The translations under genes and the position numbers were made by a program. From contig CM057830.1 in NCBI GenBank assembly GCA_030068075.1, positions 21,174,247 to 21,238,246 on the forward strand: a DNA stretch of 64,000 nt. Reading direction: 5' to 3'. Below the pieces are notes generated by a model. The model worked only from the letters and a program-made list of their open reading frames with translations, searched no databases and had not been told where the DNA came from. The stretch is from Paguma larvata. Its lineage: Eukaryota; Chordata; Mammalia; Carnivora; Viverridae. Of the stretch, positions 12,531 through 22,499 are shown in pieces (position 1 is the stretch's first letter; each line of letters opens with the position of its first letter).

Positions 12531-14690
12531 AAAAAAAAAACAGAAAGAAGCTGAAGTCTACATCAAAGTACACCAGGTGAACATTTCAGTGAGTTAAATA
12601 TAAAGTTGGAAGAAATACCAAATGAAATCAAACTTCAAATAAAAAGTGTCAGTGTTTCAGTGCAGTAATACTGAGTCAATGGGAAACGAGTACACTCAGC
12701 TTTACCCCATACAGGTCAGAACTCTTGTAAAATGTTCTGTCATTCAGTTTAGTTCTTAAATGTTCCAGTTATTCATTCTTATGGAAACTTCTCAGGTAGT
12801 AACAACTCTAGAATTCATTAGTCTATGCAGAGGTTGGACTACCCCTTACTAAGTCCATAAATGTGTGACCAAGAACACCAGAGAACTGAGGGATATGTTT
12901 GTTCATTGATAAATGTGGTCTGATCAGACAACGGTCACAAGACAGAAGTGACAGTGCTCAGAGCATAGCTCAGGGGAAAGTGCATCTCTGAGCAGCTCTA
13001 TTGCCATCTGAGTACAAAACGTGCCATAAGTGATCTATATCCCAAGCCTTCTCTTTCTCTTTTCTCTGCACAAAGGACAAAGGGAAGGTTATGCCACCAG
13101 CCACAATCAGGGATCAGGGGATCTCAGCCTAGCACTGACTAGGAGGAGCCAGGCTGGGGTAAAGACATACCTGGAGCATCTCAAAAGAGAAGTGGCAGCT
13201 CACATGCCAGAGGTGTTTATTTCTATGGAAATGTTTCACAAATTAGTCTACAGATCTTCCCATGCATCATCTCTAAGCACAGGTCATGTTTCATGTTAAT
13301 GACCAGTAAGTATCAGTTCCCTTTCTTCATATAAGCAACGAACAAAAACTGATATTAGAGGTCGTCCTGTATTAACATGACAATTTAATAATCATTTAAC
13401 AATAGAATAATTGGTTATGATGCTGATTATTCTTTTGGAGCAGCTGTTAGGTGGCATCATGACCTAGGCTGACCTAGAAATCATTCGGTTTTCGCCTCCA
13501 TTTGTTACAGAACTGATGTGTTCTAGATCCAGCCTCTACGGGCATTTCAAATCCATTTCCCCACATATAAGCATAATCTGGTTTCTAAGACTTAAAAAGT
13601 TTTAAAAAGACAGAATAAATAACAGAATAAAAATAAGGCAACCAGTCCAAAGGGGAATCTAAACCTTATCTTTAATCTGAAATAAGGGACCAAAAAAGGG
13701 ATTGTGGAGTGAATAAGAACTCACTTCTTCTATCCTGGAGTGGAGGCTGGGACAAGAGAATACAAATGACCACTGTGTTTTCTGAAAAAGTCCAAAACCC
13801 TAAAGGAATTCTTTTCACCATCTAAACTACAGTGGGTGAGAAGGAAGTTCGTTTGGAAAAAGAGATTATGGAAAGATATTATATATTGCATGTATGTGTA
13901 AAATGATATCTTATTGTCTTCTCAGAGTGGATAAGAATAAAAACAAGGTATGTCGGTATGGCTGTATTCAAGCACATGGTAAGGGAATGGTAATTCGAAG
14001 TTACACTACACTTGCCATATCACAGTGTAATTAACTTCTGTAATTCACTAAATCACTGGAAAATTGCAGATCACATGATTTATATGCAAAGGTATGACTA
14101 TATGCATATATGCATACATAAACACGCACATACCCATGCATACATTACTTTCATTACATTACATGTATCATGTTAGTTCTGCTTCTACAAACATGTATAC
14201 TATATATTTCCTTCTCTGAGATGCAATATCCAAATTAGCAATAATTAAAAGTAGACTACCTAAAAAGCCCTTTGTCATATTTACTTATATTTTCTCTAGA
14301 AACATATTCCTTTTCCTTTTCTACACATTTTAAATAAAAATATGGAAGAAAAAAATCTTATTTTCAAGACCCATTTTGTTACAACATTTTATAAAATTAT
14401 GTTTACTATCAGAGCACAGGCATCTCCCCAACTCCTGATTAAAACTCCATGAAATGAGAGAAAATATATGCATTTTAAAATAATGTATTTATAACATCCC
14501 ATAAAAAATAAAAATGTGTTATTAATGGATATATATAAAGGGAGACAGTGGAGGTATTTCTGAATTAATTCAATAAACATTTATGAAGGCATATAAATAT
14601 TGGCAAAATCTAGACCTAGACCATTAGAAGTTTGTTATCTACAGGAGGAGTTCTATATCCACATATATAAAACTAAATTTAAAAAATAAA
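12531..14690. other. intergenic, no gene seen
   Basis: Unique sequence. An 89-codon plus frame at 13030-13299 has no family resemblance. A short A run at 12530-12540 is not a convincing retrocopy tail. Confidence 0.5.
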
Positions 14691-14692
14691 GA

Positions 14693-14861
14693 CAGAGGCA
14701 TCTGGGTGGCTCAGTAGGTTACACATCCAACTTGTAGGATCCAGCCCTGCATTGGACTCTGTGCTGAACATGGAGCCTGCTTGAGACTCTTCTTCCTTTC
14801 TCTCTCTCCCTCTTCCTCCCTCCGTTGCTCTGTCTTTTTCTCTCTCTCTAAAATAAATAAG
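14693..14861 (+). mobile_element. CAN-SINE, diverged
   Basis: Plus-strand copy starting 'gaggcatctgggtggctcagtaggtta' with a decayed body, long CT-rich region (14788-14850) and an 'aaaataaataa' tail. Part of the tRNA-like body is missing. It is directly followed by a second copy. Confidence 0.88.
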
Positions 14862-14865
14862 CCTT

Positions 14866-15112
14866 GGGCGCCTGGGTGGCTCAGTCGGTTAAGTGGCCAG
14901 CTTCAGCTCAGGTCATGATCTCACGGTCTGTGAGTTTGAGCCCCACGTCGGGCTCTGTGCTGACAGCTCATCAGAGCCTGGAGCCTGCTTCAGATTCTAT
15001 ATCTCCCTCTCTCTCTGCCCTTCCCCTGCTCATGCTCAGTCTCTATGTCTCTCAAAAATAAATAAATGTTAAAAAAATTTCAAAAAAAAATAAAATAAAT
15101 AAACCTTAATTT
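14866..15112 (+). mobile_element. CAN-SINE, second of a head-to-tail pair
   Basis: Starts 'gggcgcctgggtggctcagtcggttaag' only a few bases after the tail of the preceding SINE, and ends in 'aataaataaatg' and A-rich sequence to about 15112. 'aataaataagcctt' before and 'aataaataaacctt' after suggest insertion into the A-rich tail of the first copy. Confidence 0.93.
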
Positions 15113-15124
15113 AAAAAAAAAAAG

Positions 15125-16383
15125 AAAGGCATTATACCTAGAATAAGAACAAACTGAGTTCAGTGGGGGACCTGAGGAAATCTGTCCAGCATTTGAAGCA
15201 GGATGCTAGAACAGGCTTCTCAGACAAAGGAGTGTTTACTCTTTCATACGTTGGTCTTTCACCATTTTAACTGCAACAGGTCTCTACAATAGATGTATAC
15301 TGTATATGCTTTGATGAAGGTTAAAAGCCCACACACACACAAAAAAAAGCTGACAGCATATGGTCAATGAGGAAAAGAGGCAAGATTAGTAAGGAAACAT
15401 CATGCAAGTTGGACTGAAATACAACTAAGAAAAAATAAGAAAATTAGCTCAGTAACTGCTCTTTGATGCTCTAGAAAAAAGAAAAGAAACTGGAAACCTT
15501 CCGAAATAAAATAGAACCTGCTACATATGAAACCAAAATACTTAATGCTGAATGCTGAATAAAAAAAAACAGTTACACTTAAAAAAATTCTAACACCTAT
15601 TCAAGGGATTCTTAGAAGTGAAATTGGATTATTTATATAAGATATATTAAATATGAGAGATATTTTAAGATACACTTGGCAAAGAGAAGTATAAACCCAG
15701 TAGAAATTATATTTTTGAATCTTTTGAGTTATTTTGATATTTTATTTTAATTTTGGTTGGTGAAGAATAAAAGGTTATACTGTCTTACCAAATAAAAAGT
15801 GAAGAAAAGCCTAAGGCTGGATGAAGAGTTTTTTCCCCTCCTTCCATATATTTAGTATATTTTAGAAATTGCTAGATATTTTAGATATCAGAAAATGATT
15901 ATTTCTCACATAAATTATTAAGCCCTAATCTAGTGAGATTATCATTAAATTTGTTTAATTTGTAAAATATGTCACTATATAAATGGTACTCATTAGATAT
16001 GATGTAAAATCTTTATTCTCTATTATTTTCTTTAAATTTACTTACTGAGTTCATTTACAAAAATACCTTGTGTGACCCTAAACTCTGAACACTGAAATAA
16101 GAATGAACAATTGTACCTGGATCATGGAAAGGGGAACAATGACAGGTATTTTGAAAAGATGTTGATGTAATCATTTTAGACCATCTTGGCAGATAACTTT
16201 TTAAAAGAAAACAAAACCCCTAAGTCTTCTTGATAATTTCACTTCTTTTGTCATTTTACTAGATTAGGGGAAATAAACTTTTTTTTTCTTTTAAAGAGGA
16301 AAGAGATTCAATAGAATAGAAGAGAAAAAGATCAGGAAGGGGATAATAATCAGGGCAAAATAGGGAAAAAGAAAAAGAAAGAG
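15125..16383. other. intergenic, no gene seen
   Basis: AT-rich unique DNA; no gene or clear repeat recognised. Confidence 0.5.
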
Positions 16384-16472
16384 CATGGGAGAGGTTTGGA
16401 GAAATCCCTGTTTTCCTTTTTATCCTGAGTCTTAAAGATAAATGGAAGTAGGAAGAGCAAACTCATTGCCAA
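16384..16472 (-). repeat. inverted duplicate, arm 1 (partner 18449-18537)
   Basis: The reverse complement of these 89 bases aligns with 18449-18537 at roughly 85-88% identity by eye; the shared core runs from TTGGCAATGAGTTTG to CTCTCCCATG. No known repeat family was recognised in it. Translations of both arms look alike only because the DNA is duplicated. Confidence 0.8.
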
Positions 16473-17104
16473 ATAGCACTCGATGTTAAAACAACAGGAT
16501 TTAATGTTCTCTGGGTTTGTATTATGAATGGATTCTTTTCCTGCTACTATGGTCAAACAGTTCACACAATAGATGGCCTGTTACCTGACTGTTGCATTAA
16601 TGTTGTCATGCAATATTCATACACGCAATGAAGAGTGCAAAAAGAATTAATTTTGAGACTCGGACTACCATTAATATTCACACAAAAAAATCTTCTCCAT
16701 TCTTTGAGAGGCAAAAAAACAATTAAAGTGCCTGGCTGCTAGCATTCATTTGAATTTAATGAGAACAGAGCTGATTTAAACTTTTCCTGGGGACATGAGT
16801 TAGTGGTATCATCAGTCCAGGCATATACATTTAGTCATTACATTATGACTAAAAACAGCATTACATACTACTTAGAGTTATGGATAAAATAATACATACT
16901 TCCCTCCAATAGCAAATGTGTCTGCCTGGGGCAAAACATAAAGTAAATTGTTAGTCAAGACATCATGATGCCTCTTTTCTTTATATCACAGTTTCAAAGC
17001 CTACCTAAAATTAACAATCCTGAAATGCATAATGCTTCATGCTTTTTTAGGAATATGAAAATTTGCACCTATTTTAACATAAATATTTAGGTATAATTGT
17101 CATT
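16473..17104. other. intergenic, no gene seen
   Basis: Unique AT-rich DNA; nothing recognised. Confidence 0.5.
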
Positions 17105-17405
17105 TAACAAACTGCACATATTTAAAGTGTGTTATTTGATAGATTTTGACACATGTATATACCTATGAAACCATCAAGATGATTAACCCATGCATCATCC
17201 CCAAAAGTTTCCTCATGGCCCTTTATAACCTCTCCTTTTAACCCTTGACACTGACCCCCTCCACTCATACGCAACCTCTCTATGCTATTATACATTCATT
17301 TTAAATTTCCTGGAATTCTATTTAAATTGGATCATGCAGTCTATACTCTTCCTTGTCAGACTTCTTTCACTCAGTTTACAGGTTTGACATTCATCCACAT
17401 TATTA
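17105..17405 (-). mobile_element. LINE-1 remnant (antisense), left part
   Basis: 'ttgatagattttgacacatgtatatacctatgaaaccatc' and 'cttctttcactcagtttacaggtttgacattcatccacattatt' are antisense L1 phrases. The element stops where the LTR begins (about 17408) and appears to resume at about 18595, so it was split by later insertions. Confidence 0.7.
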
Positions 17406-17589
17406 GAGGTTGGCTTCTGGCTCCCAAAAAGATATGTTGAAGTCCTAACACCCAGCACTTCAGAATGTGATTTTATTTGGAAATAGGGTCATTGCAAATG
17501 TAATTATTTAAGTTAAGATGAGGTCATACTGGAGTAGGGTAAGATCTATTCTACTATCACTGATATCCTTATAAGATGAAGGCATGAGA

Positions 17590-18023
17590 GGGGTGCCTGG
17601 GTGGCTCAGTTGGTTAATTGTCCAACTTGATTGCCACTCAGGTCATGATCTCACAGTCTTCTTTTTTTAATTTTTTTAACGTTTATTTATTTTTGAGAGA
17701 CATAGAGACAGAGTATGAGCAGGGGAAGGACAGAGAGAGAGGTAGATACAGAATCTGAAGCAGGCTCCAGGCTCTGAGCCATCAGCACAGAGCCCGACGC
17801 AGGGCTCGAACTCACAGACCGGGAGATCATGACCTGAGCCGAAGTCGGCCGCTTAACCAACTGAGCCACCCAGGAGCCCCCATGATCGCACAGTCTTAAG
17901 ACTGAGCCCTGTGTTGGGCTCCATGCTGAGTGTAGAGCCTGCTTAAGATTCTCTCTTTGCCCATATTCTCTATCTCTCTCTCTCAAAACAAAACAAAACA
18001 AAACAAACAAAAAAACACAAAAA
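17590..18023 (+). mobile_element. CAN-SINE hosting a second CAN-SINE
   Basis: The outer copy runs from 'ggggtgcctgggtggctcagttgg' (17590) to 'cacagtctt' (17660) and resumes at 17881 with 'catgatcgcacagtctt', ending in an 'aaaacaaaacaaaac' tail. Its own target duplication is visible as 'gatgaaggcatgagag' before and 'catgaaagcacatgagaaag' after. The inner copy at 17661-17880 is on the opposite strand. Confidence 0.93.
17661..17880 (-). mobile_element. CAN-SINE nested in another CAN-SINE
   Basis: A complete minus-strand copy flanked by the 17-bp target duplication CATGATCTCACAGTCTT (17644-17660) and CATGATCGCACAGTCTT (17881-17897), one mismatch. The target lies inside the tRNA-like body of the host SINE. 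Order of events: L1, then LTR, then outer SINE, then this one. Confidence 0.96.
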
Positions 18024-18448
18024 ACATGAAAGCACATGAGAAAGACACAGACATGTAAGAGGAAGATATCAGGTGATGATGGAGGCAGAAATTTAAGTGC
18101 TGCAGCTGCAAACTGGGACCTAATACCATATGACTGGTGTCCTTATAAAATGGAGCAATTTGGACATAGACAAAGACATCATAGAGAGAAGACTACGTGA
18201 AGATACTTACAGGAAGAATGCCATGTGATGACGGACCTTTAGAGTGATGCGTCTATAAGTCAGTGAACACCCAAGATTGCCTGGAAACCACCAGAAACTG
18301 GGAAAAGGCAAGGAAGGAGTCTCCTTACGTGTTTCAGAGGGTGGTTGGCCCTGCTCACACCTTGATTTCAGATTTCTAGACTCCAGAATTAGACTGGAAT
18401 GAGATAGTAAATTGCTGTTTTCTCAGTCACCCAGTTTGTGGTACATTG

Positions 18449-18537
18449 TTGGCAATGAGTTTGTTCTTCATACTTCCCTTTACCTTTAAGACTCAGGACA
18501 AAAGGCAAAAAAGGAATTTCTCTAAATCTCTCCCATG
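18449..18537 (+). repeat. inverted duplicate, arm 2 (partner 16384-16472)
   Basis: Begins immediately after the LTR end 'gtggtacattgt' and is the inverted partner of 16384-16472, about 2 kb away. It sits between the LTR end and the resumption of the interrupted L1. Confidence 0.8.
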
Positions 18538-18594
18538 TAACCTTAGGGAACGAGTACAGCATATATCCAAATATCTTTCCTCTTGGCAAATATA

Positions 18595-20028
18595 TCATAA
18601 TTGTTTATCCATTCACTTGTTGAAGATATTTAGGTTGTTTCCAGCTATCTACTCGGTGATATCACTAAGTCATAGAGTACATTCAAATTTAATTTGACTA
18701 AGTACTGACAAATTGATACCCAGATTTGTAATAGTCAATGCACCCAACAGCAGGACACGGGCATTCCTATTTCCCACATCCTCACCAATACTTGCACTGT
18801 GCAACTTTTTCTTATTTACCAATGTAAAATGGTATATCCTTGTTATTGTAATTTCAGTTTTTAATATGAATGAGTTTATCTTTTCATATATTTCATTACT
18901 TGTTGAGTGTCCTCTTTACTGAATTGTCTTTTCATGTCCCCTGATTGACTGGTTTTAGATGTTGCAAATGTCATTTATTCATCTTTTCTGTCTCTTACAT
19001 TTATTCTCAGTGTCTCTCTTGGGGAAAAAACCCACAAAAACTTTTATTTTGATGTAATAAACTCAATCCTTTTGTAGGCCTCATGACTGATGCTTTTTGA
19101 GCCTTATTTAAGAAGTTCTCACCCAAACTTACTTGACAATTATATTTTCCTAAATTGTTCTATACTGACTTTATAATTTTGTCTTCCATATGTAGCTTTC
19201 TAAACCATCTGGAATTCATCTTTTTATATTTGATAAAGCAGGAATCAGGTTTAATTTTTTTTAATTTTTTCTATAAATACCAGATTTTCCCAACATCACG
19301 TTAGATAGTATGATGCTGGCCATGTTATAGTCAAATGCTATTTATTGATTTCTGGGTCTTTGTTTATCTTTCTCTATATGGTCACACTTTATCCAACTTT
19401 AGGAAACCTAAAGTTATAGCATCTAGCTTTTAATAAGGTTGTTTTCAAACTCTTGTGACTACTGAACACTTTTCATCCTATTTGAGAGAATAAAAGAAAT
19501 CTATGGTTTTCTCCAATTGATATAAAAAGCTAACTTTTCATGTTTAAGGATTTCCAGTGATTTGTCTATTCCCGAGCCAATAATACATTCCATTGTAGAC
19601 ATTATAAATAATTGAATATCTGAAGAAGAATTCCCTTTTCATTCCTATGTTTGTAATTTTTCCCCTAGAAATTCTTTTGTCTTAATTTTTCTATAACTTT
19701 TTCCATTATTTTAATTGATAATAGTAAAATCATTTTGAATTGTACTGGGGTTATAGATTGATATAGGAGAAAATGATAACCAATATTGAGTTTTCCCATA
19801 TAAGAAAATGGTTCCATTTATGCAAGATCTCTATTATGTCATTCAGTAAAGATTATAGTTTATTCATATAGACTCTGCATGTTTTCTATAAAATTGACAT
19901 TGCTATTTGAAACTTGGCAGTGAATTAATTCCAAATCTTAGTATTTAACCAACGTCTTCTCCTTTGGACAATGGAATTTTATTTATATACTAGTTTGTTA
20001 CAAGCAAAATTGCAATTCCAAATATGGA
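18595..20028 (-). mobile_element. LINE-1 remnant (antisense), right part
   Basis: Antisense ORF2-type L1: 'tgtttatccattcacttgttgaagatatttaggttgtttccagctat' (18603-18649), 'cacatcctcaccaatacttgcac', 'ctgattgactggttttagatg' and 'ccatctggaattcatctttttatatttgataaagcaggaatcag'. It is interrupted by indels and decayed to the edge of the Tigger element. Confidence 0.8.
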
Positions 20029-20505
20029 GAGTAGTTCCCCCTTACTTGTGGGGAATTCATTCCAAGACCCCCAGTGGATGCCTAAAACTGCTGACAGTGC
20101 CAAACCCTATATATACTTTGTTTCTTCCTATCCATACATACCTACGATAAAGTTTAATTTATAAATTAGGCACAGGAAGAGATTAACCACAATAACTAAT
20201 AGAACAATTATAACAATAGAGTGTGATAAACGTTATTTGCATATAGTCTCTCTCTCTCTCAAGATATTTTATTGTACTGTACTCACCCTTCTTCTTGTGA
20301 TGGTATGAGAGCCTAAAATGCCTACATGATGAGATGAAGTGATGTGAATGATGCAGGCGTTGTGATGTAGCGCTAGGCTACTACTGACTTTCTGATGATT
20401 CGTCAGAAGGACAGTTTGCTTCCAGACTGCAGTTAACTGGGAGTAACTGAAACGGTGAAAGTGAAACTGTGGAAAGAGAAACCAGAAATAAAAGGGGACT
20501 ACAGT
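20029..20505 (+). mobile_element. Tigger-type (TcMar) non-autonomous DNA transposon
   Basis: The sequence 'gtagttcccccttacttgtgggg...ttccaagacccccagtggatgcctaaaactgc...aaaccctatatatactttg' is the familiar Tigger-derived element, and the far end 'gaaataaaaggggactacag' is the imperfect inverted complement of the start (GTAGTYCCC terminal repeats). TA dinucleotides next to the ends fit mariner-type target use. It encodes no transposase here. Confidence 0.85.
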
Positions 20506-20744
20506 ATCTCAAAAACAATTATCAGTATCATTATCTGTGTTTTGAAGTCTGGGGTTAACTCAAACATTATGCCATTTCCCTCAGATCCTACTAGGAGCCC
20601 TTTCCAGGAAAATCATCCACTTCTTAAAGAAGTACAACTGAAGAAGAACCTGAATCTATCGGTCATGTTTCTCTGAGTTGCGGTACAAGTCATCAGTTAC
20701 CCCAGGTCTTTCTAGAGTAATTCTTTAAAAAACGTGATGATTGC

Positions 20745-20985
20745 TCTAAATTTGAGGCAGTGGTGAGGAAGTATTTTCTATCGAGGGCCAGATAGTAAAT
20801 ATTTCAGGTTTCACAGGCCATATGGTCTCTATCACAGCTACTCAACTATGCCATTGTAACATGAAAGCAACCATAGATAATACATAAACAAACTGCTATG
20901 GCTATGTTCCAATAAAACTACATTTTCAAAACCAGGCAGTGGGCCAGATTTGGCCTGTGTAAAGTAGTTGGCTACCCTCCTCCAT
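20745..20985 (-). mobile_element. hAT-family DNA transposon remnant
   Basis: 'tcgagggccagatagtaaatatttcaggtttcacaggccatatggtctctatcacagctactcaac' and 'ggccagatttggcctgtgtaaagtagttggctaccc' match the common mammalian hAT-type repeat whose consensus speaks of a 'ggcaaac...ggcccgcgggcc' end, in reverse orientation. Noncoding. Confidence 0.7.
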
Positions 20986-21014
20986 TCTACAGTTTCCACT
21001 AAAACATCTGAATT

Positions 21015-21985
21015 ACTTTAAAAAGTGATGTTTCTAAAAAAGGCAAATAAGCATATGAAAAGGTGGTCCACATCATATGTCATCAGGGAAATGCAAGTTA
21101 AAATGAGATACCACCACACAGCTATTAGAATGGCCAAGATCCAGAACTCTGACAACATCACATGTGAGGCAACAGGAACTCTCATCTACTGCTGCAGGGA
21201 ATGCAAGATGGTATAACCACTTTGGAAGACAGGCAGTTTCTTAGAAAACTAAATACACTCTTTACATCAGATCCAGCAATCATGCTCTTGGGTATTTAAC
21301 CAAAGGAAGTGAAAACTTGAAAACTTATGTCCACACCAAAATCTGCACATAGATGTTATAGTAACTTTATTTGTAATATATACAACTTGGAAGTGACTAA
21401 GATGTCGGTCAGCAAATGGATGGATAAATAAACTGTGGTACAACCAGACTATAGAATAATATTTTTTAGTGCTAAAAAGAAATGGACTACCAAGCCATGA
21501 ACCCTAAATGCATACTACCAAGTTAAAGGGTCAATCTGAAAAGACTACATGCTATAGGATTCCAACTGTATGGCATTACGGAAAAGGTAAAACTCTGAAG
21601 ACAGTACAGAGATCTGTGTTTGTCAACGTCTGGGGAGGTGAGAGCAGGGGGTGAACGGGTGGCATACAGAAGAATTTTAGGGCAGTGAAAATGCCCCATA
21701 TGATACCATGATGATGGATATATGTCATTATACATCTGTCTAAACCCATGGAATATACAACATCAAATATGAACCCTAAGTAAAGTATGGACTTTGGGTG
21801 ATTATGATGTAGGTTCATCACTTGTAAAAAAAAAAAAAAAGTACCACTCTGGTCTGGGAAGTTGACAATGGGGAAGTTATGCATGTGTGTGGGGAGGTTA
21901 GGGAGTATAAAGGATATCTATGTCCAGTCCCCTCAATTTTATTGAGAATGTAAAACTGCACTGAACAATAAAGTCTCAATAAAAA
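21015..21985 (+). mobile_element. LINE-1 ORF2 3' end and 3' UTR
   Basis: 'tcatcagggaaatgcaagttaaaatgagataccaccacacagctattagaatggcc' (21080-21135) is the conserved ORF2 3' segment. It is followed by 'caacttggaagtgactaagatgtcggtcagcaaatggatggataaa' and a 3' UTR ending near 'caataaagtctcaataaaaag' (21968-21988). A short A run lies at 21827-21840. Several frameshifts and stops make it dead. Confidence 0.85.
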
Positions 21986-22050
21986 GTTTCTATGCTCTAC
22001 AACCTAGACAGTCTTATTTAATTAAAGTAAGCCAGGCAACTGGTATTTTG

Positions 22051-22104
22051 CTTGTGTTTTGTTTTTTGTTTTTGTTTTTGTTTTTTTGTTTGTTTGTTTG
22101 TTTT
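22051..22104. repeat. (GTTTTT)n/(GTTT)n low-complexity tract
   Basis: T-rich tract with regular G spacing; probably an old poly-A tail read from the other strand. Confidence 0.85.
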
Positions 22105-22317
22105 AGTAGTCCTTGATCAGTAATTGAGAAACCAGATTTGCAAACCACATACTTGAGGTAATTTTCTCAAAGTGTAAGTAGATTCAGATGTTGCAAATAT
22201 CATCTTACCATGTGTTAAAACTACACATTGCAGAGTCCCACTATACACCTATTCAATCAGAATTTCCATGGAAGGGCAGTAGATTTGCAAAGTTTATCAA
22301 GAGCATCAGGGAATTCT

Positions 22318-22334
22318 TTTTTCCTTTGCCTTTT

Positions 22335-22391
<57 letters not shown>

Positions 22392-22499
22392 TCTTAGGCA
22401 GGCTCCACACTCAGCATGGAGGGCTCCGTCCCATGACCCTGGGATCATAACCTGAGCTAAAGAGTTGGACGCTCAACCAACGGAGCCACATAGGTGCCC
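22318..22499 (-). mobile_element. CAN-SINE with expanded (GA)n
   Basis: Minus-strand copy with head 'ggagccacataggtgcccg' at 22481-22499. The CT-rich part has expanded to an almost pure GA tract (22336-22388 on plus). Its body reads 'agactcagcatggag'-like sequence, a slightly different subfamily from the main one. Confidence 0.9.

Larger units (their letters stand above)
17408..18448 (+). mobile_element. MaLR/MLT1-like LTR, split by nested SINEs
   Basis: Left part: 'aaaaagatatgttgaagtcctaacacccagcacttcagaatgtgattttatttggaaatagggtc'. Right part: 'catatgactggtgtccttataaaatgg', 'caccttgatttcagatttctagactccagaa' and 'cacccagtttgtggtacattgt'. Both parts follow the MLT1-type LTR order. Between them lies a CAN-SINE (about 17590-18023) with another CAN-SINE in it. 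The phrase '(ct)gatatccttataagatg' left of the SINE and 'ctggtgtccttataaaatgg' at 18137 are the same LTR segment twice, so two partial LTR copies or an internal duplication are present. Confidence 0.75.

Noticed and set aside
14866..14960. tRNA-like sequences with A and B boxes
   Set aside because: They are the heads of tRNA-derived SINEs, lacking a complete acceptor stem and followed by CT-rich and A-rich tails; no free-standing tRNA gene was found.
22336..22388. Regular GA repeats that could look like an array
   Set aside because: They are expanded CT-rich parts of SINEs, not CRISPR-like repeats with spacers.
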